Positions 45,871 to 56,559 of a DNA stretch of 64,000 nucleotides are shown one piece after another. Each line of letters starts with the position of its first letter. Position 1 is the first letter of the stretch. The DNA comes from Timema cristinae (Eukaryota > Arthropoda > Insecta > Phasmatodea > Timematidae). A program made the translations under genes and the position numbers. The notes under the pieces are model-generated. The model did not search any database and had not been told where the DNA came from. It saw nothing but the letters and a program-made list of their open reading frames with translations. The DNA is taken from NCBI GenBank assembly GCA_039000515.1, contig JBCFYV010011135.1, positions 18,246,675 through 18,310,674 on the forward strand, read 5' to 3'.

Positions 45871-47210
45871 AGCTTGGACAGAATACAAAAGTAGTTTCAG
45901 AAAACGACACATAACTTACCATTTTATTAAAAGTAAGTTACTTAAGTGTACTTTAATTTCACCCAGTTACTCCGTGTGGTTTGAGTTTTCTATAGTTTGA
46001 AACTAGGCAAAGTCCAATTCACTGCTAGACATCCAGATTTTACTTTGATGTGTTGTTTTATGTCTTAGTTTTATTACGTTAAAGTAGATCTAGATCTTTT
46101 CTAGCTGTCTATGAAATTTGGACTGTAAGTCTGTTATCTTTATGCAAGCTATTTTGTAGCTCATTTTCATATATTATTATCCGAGTGTTTAATTGTGAGC
46201 GTTAAACACTCAACCTTTTGGGAATGACACTGTTTCATTTTCGCAACAGTTGTCATTTTTTTTGGGTAATTTTTTGAAAATTAAAAGGTAACCAGGCTGG
46301 ATCCCCTTCAAGTATTACAAAATTAGTTCCTGCCGCGTAGTATGATGTCTTCAAACATCCTATTTTTTTCCGCTGAGATACAGGAGTTTTAACTGGCGCT
46401 ATACAGGAATGTTGTGAATACGCAACGGCGCCAGTCATTATATCATACGTCTGGCTTATTTACGCCATATGTTTACATTGAATGGTTCGTGAAGTTTCTA
46501 TCACGTGTCTGAAAGTTATATTATCATGTTGCTTTTAGTTTGCTGAAGTTTTTATTCACGTGCGCTCGCTATTATACATAAAATTAGGAATTGAATGAAG
46601 GAACTCAAGGAAGAAAAGATTTTTAAAGCAATGTTTATGTAACAGTTTGACATTATTGTAATTTTATTTTTTAAATAAAATTTACAAAAGTTCAATTATA
46701 TCCAATTAATTTTTTATTAATGTAATTTCAATAATAATAATATTATGTATTCAAGTATGAGTTTTTGATTATTATTTAGAATATTATAGGATGTTGCAGA
46801 AACGCAACGGTGCCAGTTCTCAAGTTATTTTTTAGCACCAGTCCCCGAAGGTTAAGAATACTCTAAAATACATTACCTCATTAGCTCAGTTAGCTACAAG
46901 AAACATTATATTTATTACATCTACCCAGAGATTGTAAACCTTATTTATAATAAATAATTATGTATTCACGTTGACATACAAATACTTTTCAAAGACATTC
47001 TGAATCTACTTCTAGCATTGATAGATCTATTTTAATATATTCATACGAGGCTCCATTGGGTGATGCAAACGTCACGCTATCTGCGTAGATGTTTACGCAA
47101 ACTACAAGTCAGTCTCATGTAAAATTAAAACATATGATTACAAATGGTGTAAATTGAATCAAATTTGGATCTTTAGTAATTAATGTCTTTAAGGTGGGAA
47201 TGTAAGGACC
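45871..47210. other. No gene identified; one unexplained open frame
   Basis: The minus-strand frame 46253-46438 encodes a 61-residue peptide with no recognised domain. A short motif, ACGCAACGG(C/T)GCCAGT, occurs at about 46419-46436 and 46802-46819 in the same orientation. Otherwise the stretch is AT-rich and featureless. Confidence 0.35.
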
Positions 47211-47214
47211 ACGA

Positions 47215-47545
47215 GTTAAGGGTAGTAGTTTTGCAGTTTTTATATTAAAACATTTTTTGGTCAAAATAAGTCAAATAATTTTTCAGTACAAAGATAGAGT
47301 TTAATTTTCTTCACATGGCGATATCAACAGTTGTTGAATATCGGTCAAGTCTCTCATGGAATTTAATGACAACTTTTTCTCTCCATTTAAAAAGTTTCTC
47401 ATCTAATTCCGCTATGCTCATGACAGATATTCAACAACTGTTGATATCACTCCATGAATAAAATTAAACTTTATGTTTCTACTGGAGCAATATTTGATTA
47501 TTTTTGCAAAAAAAAGTTTTGTTATAAAAATGTCATATTTTTTTT
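47215..47545. mobile_element. Foldback element, copy 3
   Basis: Inverted arms: CATGGCGATATCAACAGTTG and TTGAATATCGGTCA on the left against TGACAGATATTCAACAACTG and TTGATATCACTCCATG on the right. The outer arms are TTTGGTCAAAATAAGTCAAA and ATTTGATTATTTTTGC. Same family as 33845-34175. Confidence 0.75.
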
Positions 47546-47643
47546 TACTATGGTGAGCTGTATATACTTGAATAAAACCCGTCGCTTCTAAAAAATGGTG
47601 TCTTTTGATTCAAACAATGATTTCTATGAATAGTTGTTTTAAA

Positions 47644-47862
47644 TTATTATTATTATTATTATTATTATAGCACCGCGTCTTACTACCCGTTCGGGTTATA
47701 CGCACTTACGCTAATGTGTAATGGTAGGGTGATTGTGAGATAAAATGAAGGACCTACCGTTTAACGTGGATCCGTACCACGGTGAAGGCCTGGCATTCCC
47801 CACATTCACAAGATGTCTTGTCAGAGGTGAAGGAAGGGTTTGGTAATCAGATAAATCTGTGC
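47644..47862 (-). mobile_element. SINE family A, 5'-truncated
   Basis: Begins at GCACAGATTTATCTGATTAC on the minus strand, so boxes A and B are missing. It ends in the common tail and (AAT)n. TTGTTTTAAA lies on both sides as target duplication. This truncation point differs from that of the head-less copies. Confidence 0.85.
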
Positions 47863-47869
47863 TTGTTTT

Positions 47870-48610
47870 AAAATGTACTTTATTGTTTGAACTGTCTATA
47901 CTCATGACTGTCCCCAATCTATATCTCTTTCTCACGTAGCCTATGAGAGACGTCACCAAAGCACCAACTCTTGACCCTCTAAAACCAGCTCCAAAGATAA
48001 CTGCATCATGTGACTAAGTTGTATCCTAATTTTTTTTATTTTTTTGCCCGAACAGGAATTTTCGTGATTCCGTTTGCCAGATAGTTTGTTCGGGGTGTTT
48101 ATTTCAACCATTAGCACTTCTATTGTTACTCCTTTAACTGTTAAACCTGATTCACACGTTCGCAAGAATCACAGACCACAGCAAAGGTTAGCAGAAATTT
48201 GTATTGACCAATGACGTTTGCAAGCTAGATGTGGCATTTTCCGTTTCATTTTTTATCAGGAAAATTCTTAACAGTTGTGGATTATGACCTTCTAGGTATG
48301 TGAAGATGCTGGGTAGGTGGAAACGTTACCTAGAGCATCAAATGGCACACTGGGAAAACGAATGAGAGCAAAGAATAAGAGGAAAGTGGGAGTAAATAGT
48401 GGTTAAAAATATGTGAACCAACCTTAAAATTATTCTAATAAAATATTTATGTATCTAAAAAAAAGTACTCATAAATTTTAAACAGTTCCACCGTCATCTG
48501 TAACTTCTAGGAAGAACAGATGAAGCGTACTAGGGAAATGAGGAGTGAGGAAGTTTCCTGTTGCTTTCCTCACTGAGCCTGAAGGTACTATTGCACATCA
48601 GTCTGTCAAA
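47870..48610. other. No gene seen; one TIR-like end
   Basis: TTAAACCTGATTCACACGTT at 48139-48158 resembles the ends of the element at 3826-4331, but no matching right end was found. Confidence 0.35.
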
Positions 48611-48616
48611 CCAACA

Positions 48617-49300
48617 ACTGACCCTACAAGACACCTTCACTCCAATCATCACAGAGACTGGCTGTATATTGAATGTTATTACTAGTATTAACTGACCCTA
48701 CAAGACACCTTCACTCCATTCATCACAGAGACTGGCTGTATATTGAATGTTATTACTAGTATTAACTGACCCTACAAGACACCTTCACTCCAATCATCAC
48801 AGAGACTGGCTGTATATTGAATGTTATTACTAGTATTAACTGACCCTACAAGACACCTTCACTCCATTCATCACAGAGACTGGCTGTATATTGAATGTTA
48901 TTACTAGTATAACTGACCTTACAAGACACCTTCACTCCAATCATCACAGAGACTGGCTGTATATTGAATGTTATTACTAGTATTAACTGACCTTACAAGA
49001 CACCTTCACTCAATCATCACAGAGACTGTGTATATTGAATGTTATTACTAGTATTAACTGACCTTACAAGACACCTTCACTCCAATCATCACGAGACTGG
49101 CTGTATATTGAATGTTTATACTAGTATTACTGACTTACAAGACACCTTCACTCCAATCATCACAGGGACTGCTGTATATTGAATGTTATTACTAGTATTA
49201 ACTGACACTACAAACACCTTCACTCAATCATCACAGAGACTGGCTGTATATTGAATGTTATTACTAGTATTAACTGACCTTACAAGACACCTTCACTCCA
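48617..49300. repeat. 74-bp tandem repeat, about 9 units
   Basis: Each unit contains GACCCTACAAGACACCTTCA, CTCCAATCATCACAGAGACT, GGCTGTATATTGAATGTTAT and TACTAGTATTAA. Early units are near-identical. Middle units (48900-49200) have several one-base losses. Confidence 0.93.
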
Positions 49301-49605
49301 TTCACCACAGGGACTGGATGTGCATTGAATGTTATTACTAGTATTGGATGTGTATCGAATTTTATTACTATTATTGGATGTGCATTGAATGTTATTACTA
49401 GTATTGGATGTGTATTGAATTTTATTACTATTATTGGATGTGCATTGAATGTTATTACTAGTATTGGATGTGTATTGAATTTTATTACTATTATTGGATG
49501 TGCATTGAATTTTATTACTATATTGATGTGCATTGAATGTTTACTAGTATTGGATGTGTATTGAATGTTATTACTATTATGATGTGTATTGAATGTTATT
49601 TTATT
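49300..49605. repeat. 30-bp tandem repeat derived from the 74-bp unit
   Basis: About 10 units of GGATGTGCATTGAATGTTAT plus TACTAGTATT, alternating with a variant having TTTTATTACTATTATT. The 30-bp unit is the 3' part of the 74-bp unit, so one array arose from the other. Open frames on both strands here are repeat artefacts. Confidence 0.92.
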
Positions 49606-49656
49606 GAATTTCATTACTACTATCGTTCATATATATGTAAATTACATATTTTTCAG

Positions 49657-49819
49657 AGCCATAATCTAGGCTCAAACAGATCAATGAAAGTAACAGATTG
49701 TTTTAGAAATCGATTATCTTTCTTGAGCGATAACAATCCGTGGCGCAACTTCCTTCGAATGGGAAAAATATCCGTCGGTCCCATGTCGACTGTGGCATTT
49801 AAAAAGAGAACCATGGAAG
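49657..49819 (+). CDS. Probable internal exon, protein not recognised
   Basis: A pyrimidine-rich acceptor (CATATTTTTCAG) precedes the exon and a consensus donor (AAG then GTATGTG) follows it. The 163 bases are open in phase 0 and have coding-like composition unlike the AT-rich flanks. The peptide starts SHNLGSNRSMKVTDCFRNR and includes NNPWRNFLRMGKISVGPMST and VAFKKRTMEG. I do not recognise the family. It ends in phase 1. The tandem repeats just upstream lie in the preceding intron. Neighbouring exons of the same gene were not identified. Confidence 0.6.
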
Positions 49820-49820
49820 G

Positions 49821-50185
49821 TATGTGAAAATATCTTTCTCGGCAAAATTTGTAATCCCTTTCGCTCTCATTTAATAGAAATTCTCGTGTGGTGATATAAT
49901 TAGTCGTTTAAGAAAGTGTACTTAAAATACCTCGAGTAGATAGAAACAACTTGTTCTAGCTCATACAAGAAGATATAGAGATTGTAAACACTATATCACA
50001 CCACTAGACAATCCCTCATGGCGTTGCCCATGACCCACTGTGTTATAAGATTTATATAAAGCCATTACTTGCCCCCCCCCCCCAGTCCCCACTCCCCCAC
50101 TCCACGCTACCTGTGGACCCACTGTAGTATAAGATGTACATAAGCCACCCCCCCCCCCATGGTGCCCGATTTCAAATGGAAACGT
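49821..50185 (+). other. Probable intron, no repeat recognised
   Basis: Contains two poly(C) runs (50070-50090, 50148-50158) and no exon signals. Confidence 0.35.
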
Positions 50186-50189
50186 TATC

Positions 50190-50462
50190 TCTGAAACGTA
50201 ATAATAAGCCAGATTATGTCAATAAATATAGCTATATTATACCTTGTGTAAAACTATCGGCATTTTTATGAGGAATAAATTTAATTTACAAAATAAAATA
50301 TAGCCTATGTTACTCGCTGATAATGTAGCTTTATATTGGTGAAAGAATTTTTAAAATCGTTCCAGTAGTTTTTGAGTTTATCCATTACAAATAAAAAACA
50401 AGAAATCAAATCTTTCTTCTTTATAATATTATATAGATATAGATATAGACTAGTATAGATTA
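50190..50462 (+). mobile_element. Non-LTR retrotransposon 3' end, copy 1
   Basis: Landmarks are TATAGCCTATGTTACTCGCT, GATAATGTAGCTTTATATTG, GTGAAAGAATTTTTAAAATC and CAGTAGTTTTTGAGTTTATC, ending in TATAGATATAGATATAGA. The second copy is at 63735-63896. This text is familiar as the 3' end of RTE-type elements in arthropods (from memory, not searched). Confidence 0.6.
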
Positions 50463-50464
50463 AC

Positions 50465-50835
50465 TGAGAATAACATAGAATAAAATATTGACTGCTAGAT
50501 TAGAAACATTTTGGGTTGCATTTTTAGATCGTCAAATTCCAGGGGAATGTGAATGTATTTGTAAATGATTTTAGTTTAATAATTAGGTACTTACATAATT
50601 TGTCTGGTATACAGCAGAGTCGATGTTAGTAGCACATTCAACCACTAAGCACTGTATTCGATACTTGAGTATGTGAAGAAAACTGGACTCATGGTTATTA
50701 CTCTATTGGAATTAAATTACTGGATTAAAAACATAGTTGAAATTTTTTAAAAAAATAACATTTTCCGAAGAAAATTCAGTGTTAACTTGTCCTCTTCACA
50801 TCTCATCCGCAACGCTTGGTAATAGGGTGTCATTG
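50465..50835. other. AT-rich spacer, no gene seen
   Basis: No exon signals or repeats recognised. Confidence 0.35.
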
Positions 50836-50837
50836 TC

Positions 50838-51340
50838 ACCCGCTTTGGTGCCCACACGGTCTAATGCACTGATCTTGCAGTAGAATAGACTGCCGATGAC
50901 GGGAATATTCAGGTTCGAATCTTGGATGGATGCATTAAAAGTTGTTTTTCCCAAATATTTCCCCACTCTTTCCATAAAAACGAGGTGACACTTCCTCTAA
51001 ATATAACTTTACTAATCCAATATAAGTAGCGTTATTAGTAGAAAAAAAACCCGCCTGGTGGCGTAGTTGGCTAACGCGCTTGTCGTGTTGAGCTCGACTG
51101 CTGAGGACGGGGAGATCGAGGTTCGAATCTCAGTCGGGTGAACTGGGGGTGGTTTTCCCTAAATGGTTTTCCACTCTCCCTCCACGAAAATGCGCGTTCA
51201 CTTCCTATAATTCAACCTTCCCAATTCCTAATCCATTAGTGTAATTAATACTTAAAGCGTATAACCCAAACGGGTAGTAAGACGTGGTGCTAAATATTAT
51301 TATTATTATATTATTATTAGTAGAAAAACTAAAAAAAAAT
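50838..51340 (+). mobile_element. SINE family B2 interrupted by a B1 SINE
   Basis: Head CACCCGCTTTGGTGCCCACA, box B GGTTCGAATCTTGG and body run to GTTATTAGTAG, where a B1 SINE is inserted. A short A-rich piece follows. The host tail is not clearly recovered. Confidence 0.7.
51047..51315 (+). mobile_element. SINE family B1, full length, nested
   Basis: Target-site duplication ATTAGTAGAAAAA (51034-51046 and 51316-51328). Head ACCCGCCTGGTGGCGTAGTT, box B GGTTCGAATCTCAG, body, tail CCCAAACGGGTAGTAAGACG, then an ATT-rich run. Confidence 0.92.
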
Positions 51341-51453
51341 GTGATCACCAACAAATTTTAATTTCTAGGGATAGAAATAAATATTATTATATTGATTGTC
51401 ACGACGGATGTTTTAAAGTTATAGATCTATTGATGTGTCATGACACAACTTGA

Positions 51454-52445
<992 letters not shown>

Positions 52446-52447
52446 AT

Positions 52448-52702
52448 ATTATTTGCACTACATATTACTACCCGTTTGGGTTTAGGCCTTAGTAATAATT
52501 ACACACATGTGTTAGGGCTTAAGAAGATTTAATTTAAAGGAAATGCACTGACATTTGCTTGGAGCGAGAACTGTAAACCAATTAAGAAAAAAAAACACCC
52601 TCAGTGCACCCGGCCGTGATTAAACCCAGATCTTCCCAGCTTAGTCAATTTAGTTCAACGTGAGAGTAGCGCGTTAGCCTATGTGACCACCGAAGCGGGT
52701 AT
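52448..52702 (-). mobile_element. SINE family B2, full length
   Basis: Minus-strand head ACCCGCTTCGGTGGTCACAT, a degraded box B (GGTTTAATCACGG), body, and tail CCCAAACGGGTAGTAATATG. A TATA run flanks the 3' end. Confidence 0.75.
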
Positions 52703-52829
52703 AGGTATATGTTATTTCAATTGAATAACTAAGAATATCTTCGGCCCGCGGTGCAAATTGAGATAATATTTGAGTCATTGTGATGGAAAATGTTGGACTA
52801 TTTTTGTCTAAGCCGTGCGTCTCACAATA

Positions 52830-53124
52830 TTATTATATTATATTTTATTTTATTATATTAGCACGCGTCTTACTACCCGTTGGGTTATACGCACTTACGC
52901 TAATGTGTAATGGTAGGGTGATTGTGAGATGAAATGGAGGACCTACAGTTTAACGTGGAATCCGAACCACGGTGGTGACCTGGCATTCCCCACATTCACA
53001 AGTTGTCTTGTCAGAGGTGAAGGAAGGGTTTGGTAATCAGATAAATCTGTGCCGGGACCGAGGATTGAACCCCGGCCGCCAGCACAGAAGTCTGACACCT
53101 TACCCATAGACCGCCAGGTCACCG
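52830..53124 (-). mobile_element. SINE family A, full length
   Basis: Perfect 11-bp target-site duplication GTCTCACAATA (52819-52829 and 53125-53135). Head GGTGACCTGGCGGTCTATGG, box B GGTTCAATCC, body and tail CCCAACGGGTAGTAAGACGC. Confidence 0.93.
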
Positions 53125-53135
53125 GTCTCACAATA

Positions 53136-53460
53136 GATTAGAGACTTACAATAAAGGGAAGAAAGGTTCTCTAATGGGTTTTGCTTTCCCTCCAAGCAAG
53201 TGATACTAAAAAAAATCACAAGGTGTTTTAATATCATACAATTTCTCCGCTTGGTATGAAATTAAAAAAAATAAGTTTCTCGTTTCTACGTGACATCTGA
53301 TTTGAAAACTCGAATTAGATTTAAAAATAAATAAATTCATATACTTTCAATTAAAAATAACACAAGGTTATGGAAATCTAATCAGGGTAATTTGGCTTAT
53401 CACTAAATTGTTCTTACCACTGAACTACCCGGTCATCATTCCATTCTTAGGGTCAATATT
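53136..53460. other. AT-rich spacer, no gene seen
   Basis: No exon or element boundary was recognised before the Helitron-like element. Confidence 0.35.
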
Positions 53461-53463
53461 ATA

Positions 53464-53945
53464 CTTAAAAATACTGTCCTGACTGACTGACTGATCATCA
53501 TCGCCGAGCGCAAACTATCAAGGCTACAAGCATGAAATTCGGACTTTATTATCATTTTGTTATGTAGGCACCCACTAAGAAAGGATTTTAGAAAATTCAC
53601 CCCAAAGGGGTCAAAATAGGGGATGATATAATGTATGATAATATGTATGATAATATGTATGAAAGTCCGTCATTTTGAAGTTACATAAACAAATTTTATA
53701 TTTCGGTTATTGACGTAAAACAAATAAATACGTGTTTCAGGAATTTTGGAAATTTTATTTAATAAGGGATGAAAAAGGGGGTGATAAGTTTGTATCGGAC
53801 TTGCATTATTTTTGATTTTGAGGTCAAGTTATGGTCATCAACGTAACGTAATATTTTAAATTAATCTGTAAATTACATATGTATATTTTCGTAATTGTAT
53901 TAAATCAACTTCACGCGAGCAAAGCCGCGGGCAACAGCTATCTAG
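53464..53945 (+). mobile_element. Helitron-like non-autonomous element, copy 1
   Basis: It starts near CCTGACTGACTGACTGATCA, has AAGCATGAAATTCGGACTTT and CCCCAAAGGGGTCAAAATAG internally, and ends GCGAGCAAAGCCGCGGGCAA, CAGCTATCTAGT. CTAG followed by T, with a GC-rich 3' end and no inverted termini, fits the Helitron pattern. The second copy at 55219-55703 is nearly identical. Class assignment is by structure only. Confidence 0.6.
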
Positions 53946-54095
53946 TTCAAACATATTTTAGAACATACGTAAATCATTCCGCACGCATTATAAAAACTCA
54001 ATACACAAACGGACAACTCGTTATGAATAGATTTAAAAAAAATCGTTAAATGCTATGATTATTCTCTTCAAAATAAGTAAGTTAATAAAAAAATT

Positions 54096-54400
54096 TTGAA
54101 GGTGATCTGGCGGTCTAGGGTAAGGTGTCAGACTTTTGTGCTAACGGTCCGGGGTTCAATCTTCGGTCCCGGCACAGATTTATCTGATCCCCAAACCCTT
54201 CCTTCAGCTCTGACAAGACGTTTATTAATCACAACTTGTGAATGTGTGAAATGCCAGGCCGTGGTTCGGATCTCACGTTAAATTGTAGGTCCTCCATTTC
54301 ATATCACCCTACCATTACACATTAGAGGGAGTGCATATAGCCCGAATGGGTAGTAAGACGCAGTGATAATAATAATATTAATAATAATAATAATAATCAA
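54096..54400 (+). mobile_element. SINE family A, variant subfamily
   Basis: Complete head (GGTGATCTGGCGGTCTAGGG), box B-like GGTTCAATCTTCGG, body and tail. Between GACAAGACG and CTTGTGAATGTG it carries an extra TTTATTAATCACAA not present in most copies. The copy at 56303-56555 shares this block. Confidence 0.85.
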
Positions 54401-54585
54401 ATTTAAAGTATCTTCACAAATCCTCATTGGTCGACCTAAGTTACTTCTAACACGTGTTTTGCGAATTACCTAAGAAAATTTCGCAATTTATTTTTTGTTG
54501 AATGTGTGAATCAAGCTTTAGTTGAAAGTTTTTCTTAAGCCCAAAAGAACGGTTCTTCATGCATAGCATTATGCTAATTATAATA
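54401..54585. other. Spacer with TIR-like end
   Basis: GTGTGAATCAAGCTTTAG at 54503-54520 is similar to the inverted-end motif near 3831 and 48145. The rest is not recognised. Confidence 0.3.
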
Positions 54586-54588
54586 AAC

Positions 54589-54842
54589 ATAACCTGCTTC
54601 GGTGGCCTTATGGTCTAACGTGCTACTTTCGTATTCAACTAGACTGCCAATGACGGGGAGATCAAGGTTCGATTCTCGGTCGAGTGTACTGAGGGTGAGT
54701 CTTCCAAAATGGTTTTTCACTCTCTCTCCACGCAAATGTTGATATGATTAGTCCAAATTTAATCTTACTAATCACTAAAACCAATAGCATAATTAGTACA
54801 CGAGCGTATAACTCTAACAGGTAGTAAGATATTGGGATAAGT
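54589..54842 (+). mobile_element. SINE family B2, full length
   Basis: Head AACCTGCTTCGGTGGCCTTA, ACTAGACTGCCAATGACGGG, box B GGTTCGATTCTCGG, body CTCTCTCCACGCAAATG, and a degraded tail CTAACAGGTAGTAAGATATT. Confidence 0.8.
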
Positions 54843-54870
54843 GTGTTATATATATATATATATATATATA

Positions 54871-55094
54871 GGGTGAGGCCGAAACTATTAGACGTTTAGT
54901 AACTTGACAGTTAAAACTATAGTTGAAAGTTAAATAGCTATTCACTAGGTAAATAAAAGCAAACTACATTCAAAACTTTTTATATTTTCATTTTTTGTCA
55001 ATCAGGTGAGCTCTACCGGACGTCAGACAAACCTCAGCTCGTTGTCCATCACTTTCCTAAGCATGGATCGTATAATTGTTTCCGACCCACCCTG
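54871..55094. mobile_element. Short Tc1/mariner-type MITE
   Basis: Left end GGGTGAGGCCGAAAC and right end GTTTCCGACCCACCC are inverted repeats matching at 12 of 15 positions. The element sits between TATATATA and TGTATATA, consistent with insertion at TA. About 225 bp, non-coding. Confidence 0.65.
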
Positions 55095-55218
55095 TATATA
55101 ACAAGAAAAATTGCTATGTCACCTATTTGTGAGGTGTATGTTTATTTATTTCGTAATTTTTATTCCCGCATTGCTCGAACAGTTGAATATGTATTGAGTA
55201 CTAGAACTAGTCAGCAAA

Positions 55219-55703
55219 TTATCTATACTTATAAATAACATGTCCTGACTGACTGACTGATTCATCATCGCAGAGCGCAAACTATCAAGGCTACAAGCAT
55301 GAAATTCGGACTGTATATTCATTTTGTTATGTAGGCACCCACTAAGAAAGGATTTTAGAAAATTCCACCCCAAAGGGGTCAAAATAGGGGATGATAATAT
55401 GTATGATAATATGTATGAAAGTCCGTCATTTTAAAGTTACATAAACAAAATTTTGTATTTCGGTTATTGACGTAAAACAAATAAATACGTGTTTCAGGAA
55501 TTTTGGAAATTTTATTTAATAAGGGATGAAAAAGGGGGGTGAAAGCTTGTATCGGACTTGCATTATTTTTGATCTGAGGTCAAGTTATGGTCATCAACGT
55601 AACGTAATATTTTAAATTAATCTGTAAATACATATGTATATTTTCGTATTTGTATATAATCAACTTCCACGCGAGCAAAGCCGCGGGCAACAGCTATCTA
55701 GTA
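55219..55703 (+). mobile_element. Helitron-like non-autonomous element, copy 2
   Basis: Same 5' part (TCCTGACTGACTGACTGATT), interior and 3' end (CCGCGGGCAACAGC, CTAGT) as 53464-53945, in the same orientation. Differences are mostly small indels. The open frame at 55146-55382 overlaps it and is not a gene. Confidence 0.6.
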
Positions 55704-56115
55704 CTACTATAAAGCCATATGGCTGACTCACTGACTGACATTAATGTTTACCCACTTCAAGATGAGCTAGAAACTTGAAATTTGGTGAACTTATAGCTTC
55801 TAGCCTGTTACCGACGAGAAAGTTCCAAAAAGTAAAAATTTGTAATTTTTTAACCCCATAAAAAATTCCAAAATTGTGGAGCAACTTTAAAGTCGGTGCG
55901 GACCTTCCTTTGGCGGTATCTTGTGGCTAAACGGTAAGACCTATCAAAAAAACTGTTCTGGAATTACATCAGTTTACATCCACTTGCAAAAATAAAAACT
56001 CACAAGGGGTTTGGGGTCGGAGCCCCCAACGAGAAAAGTGAGTTGCTACATACCGCGTGCCACCGTGTTTGTAAGATAGTTTCAAATCTGTCTGCTAGAG
56101 AGTACTAGTAGGATG
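55704..56115 (+). repeat. Possible second Helitron-like family
   Basis: Directly abuts the previous element. It starts ACTACTATAAAGCC followed by CTGACTCACTGACTGACA, a similar 5' style, and may end near GAGTACTAGTAGG. Only one copy, so the boundaries are uncertain. Confidence 0.3.
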
Positions 56116-56302
56116 AGTAGAATGGCTTTACGACCAATTACAGTACTATGCCCATGATTCTTATTTTATATCAATTATCAAGTTGGGTAAAATACATGTA
56201 TAAGCATTCCAAGAATACACATTGGTTCTTGTTGTTGGGTAACCGTCCAATTTTCATAAAAAAAACTTATTTGACATTTAAAAATATTACTAGATCTAAT
56301 GT

Positions 56303-56555
56303 AACCTGGTGGTCTAGGGGTAAAGTCCTGGCACATATTTATCTGATTGCCAGACCTTTCTTTTACCTCTGACAAGACGTGTATTAATCACAAACTTGCG
56401 AATGTGGGGAATGCCAGGCCTCCACCGTGGTTCGGATCCAACGCTAAACTGTAGGTCCTTCATTTCATATCACAATCACCCTACCACTACACATTAGCGT
56501 AAGTGCGTATAACCCGAACGGGTAGTAAGAAGCGGTGATAATATTATTAATAATA
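56303..56555 (+). mobile_element. SINE family A, variant subfamily, head deletion
   Basis: Head AACCTGGTGGTCTAGGGGTA joins directly to CCTGGCACATATTTATCTG, so the segment with box B is deleted. It carries GTATTAATCACAAA, shared with 54096-54400. The tail CCCGAACGGGTAGTAAGAAG is complete. Without box B it should not be transcribed from its own promoter. Confidence 0.85.
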
Positions 56556-56559
56556 ATAA

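Noticed and set aside
46253..46438. A small minus-strand protein gene
   Set aside because: The 61-residue frame has an ATG and plausible composition but no recognised domain, splice signal or promoter, so it is left as unexplained sequence.
49270..49614. Repetitive open frames on both strands in the 30-bp array
   Set aside because: The 30-bp period is a multiple of three and lacks stops in some frames, so long repetitive frames appear by construction. No other coding evidence.
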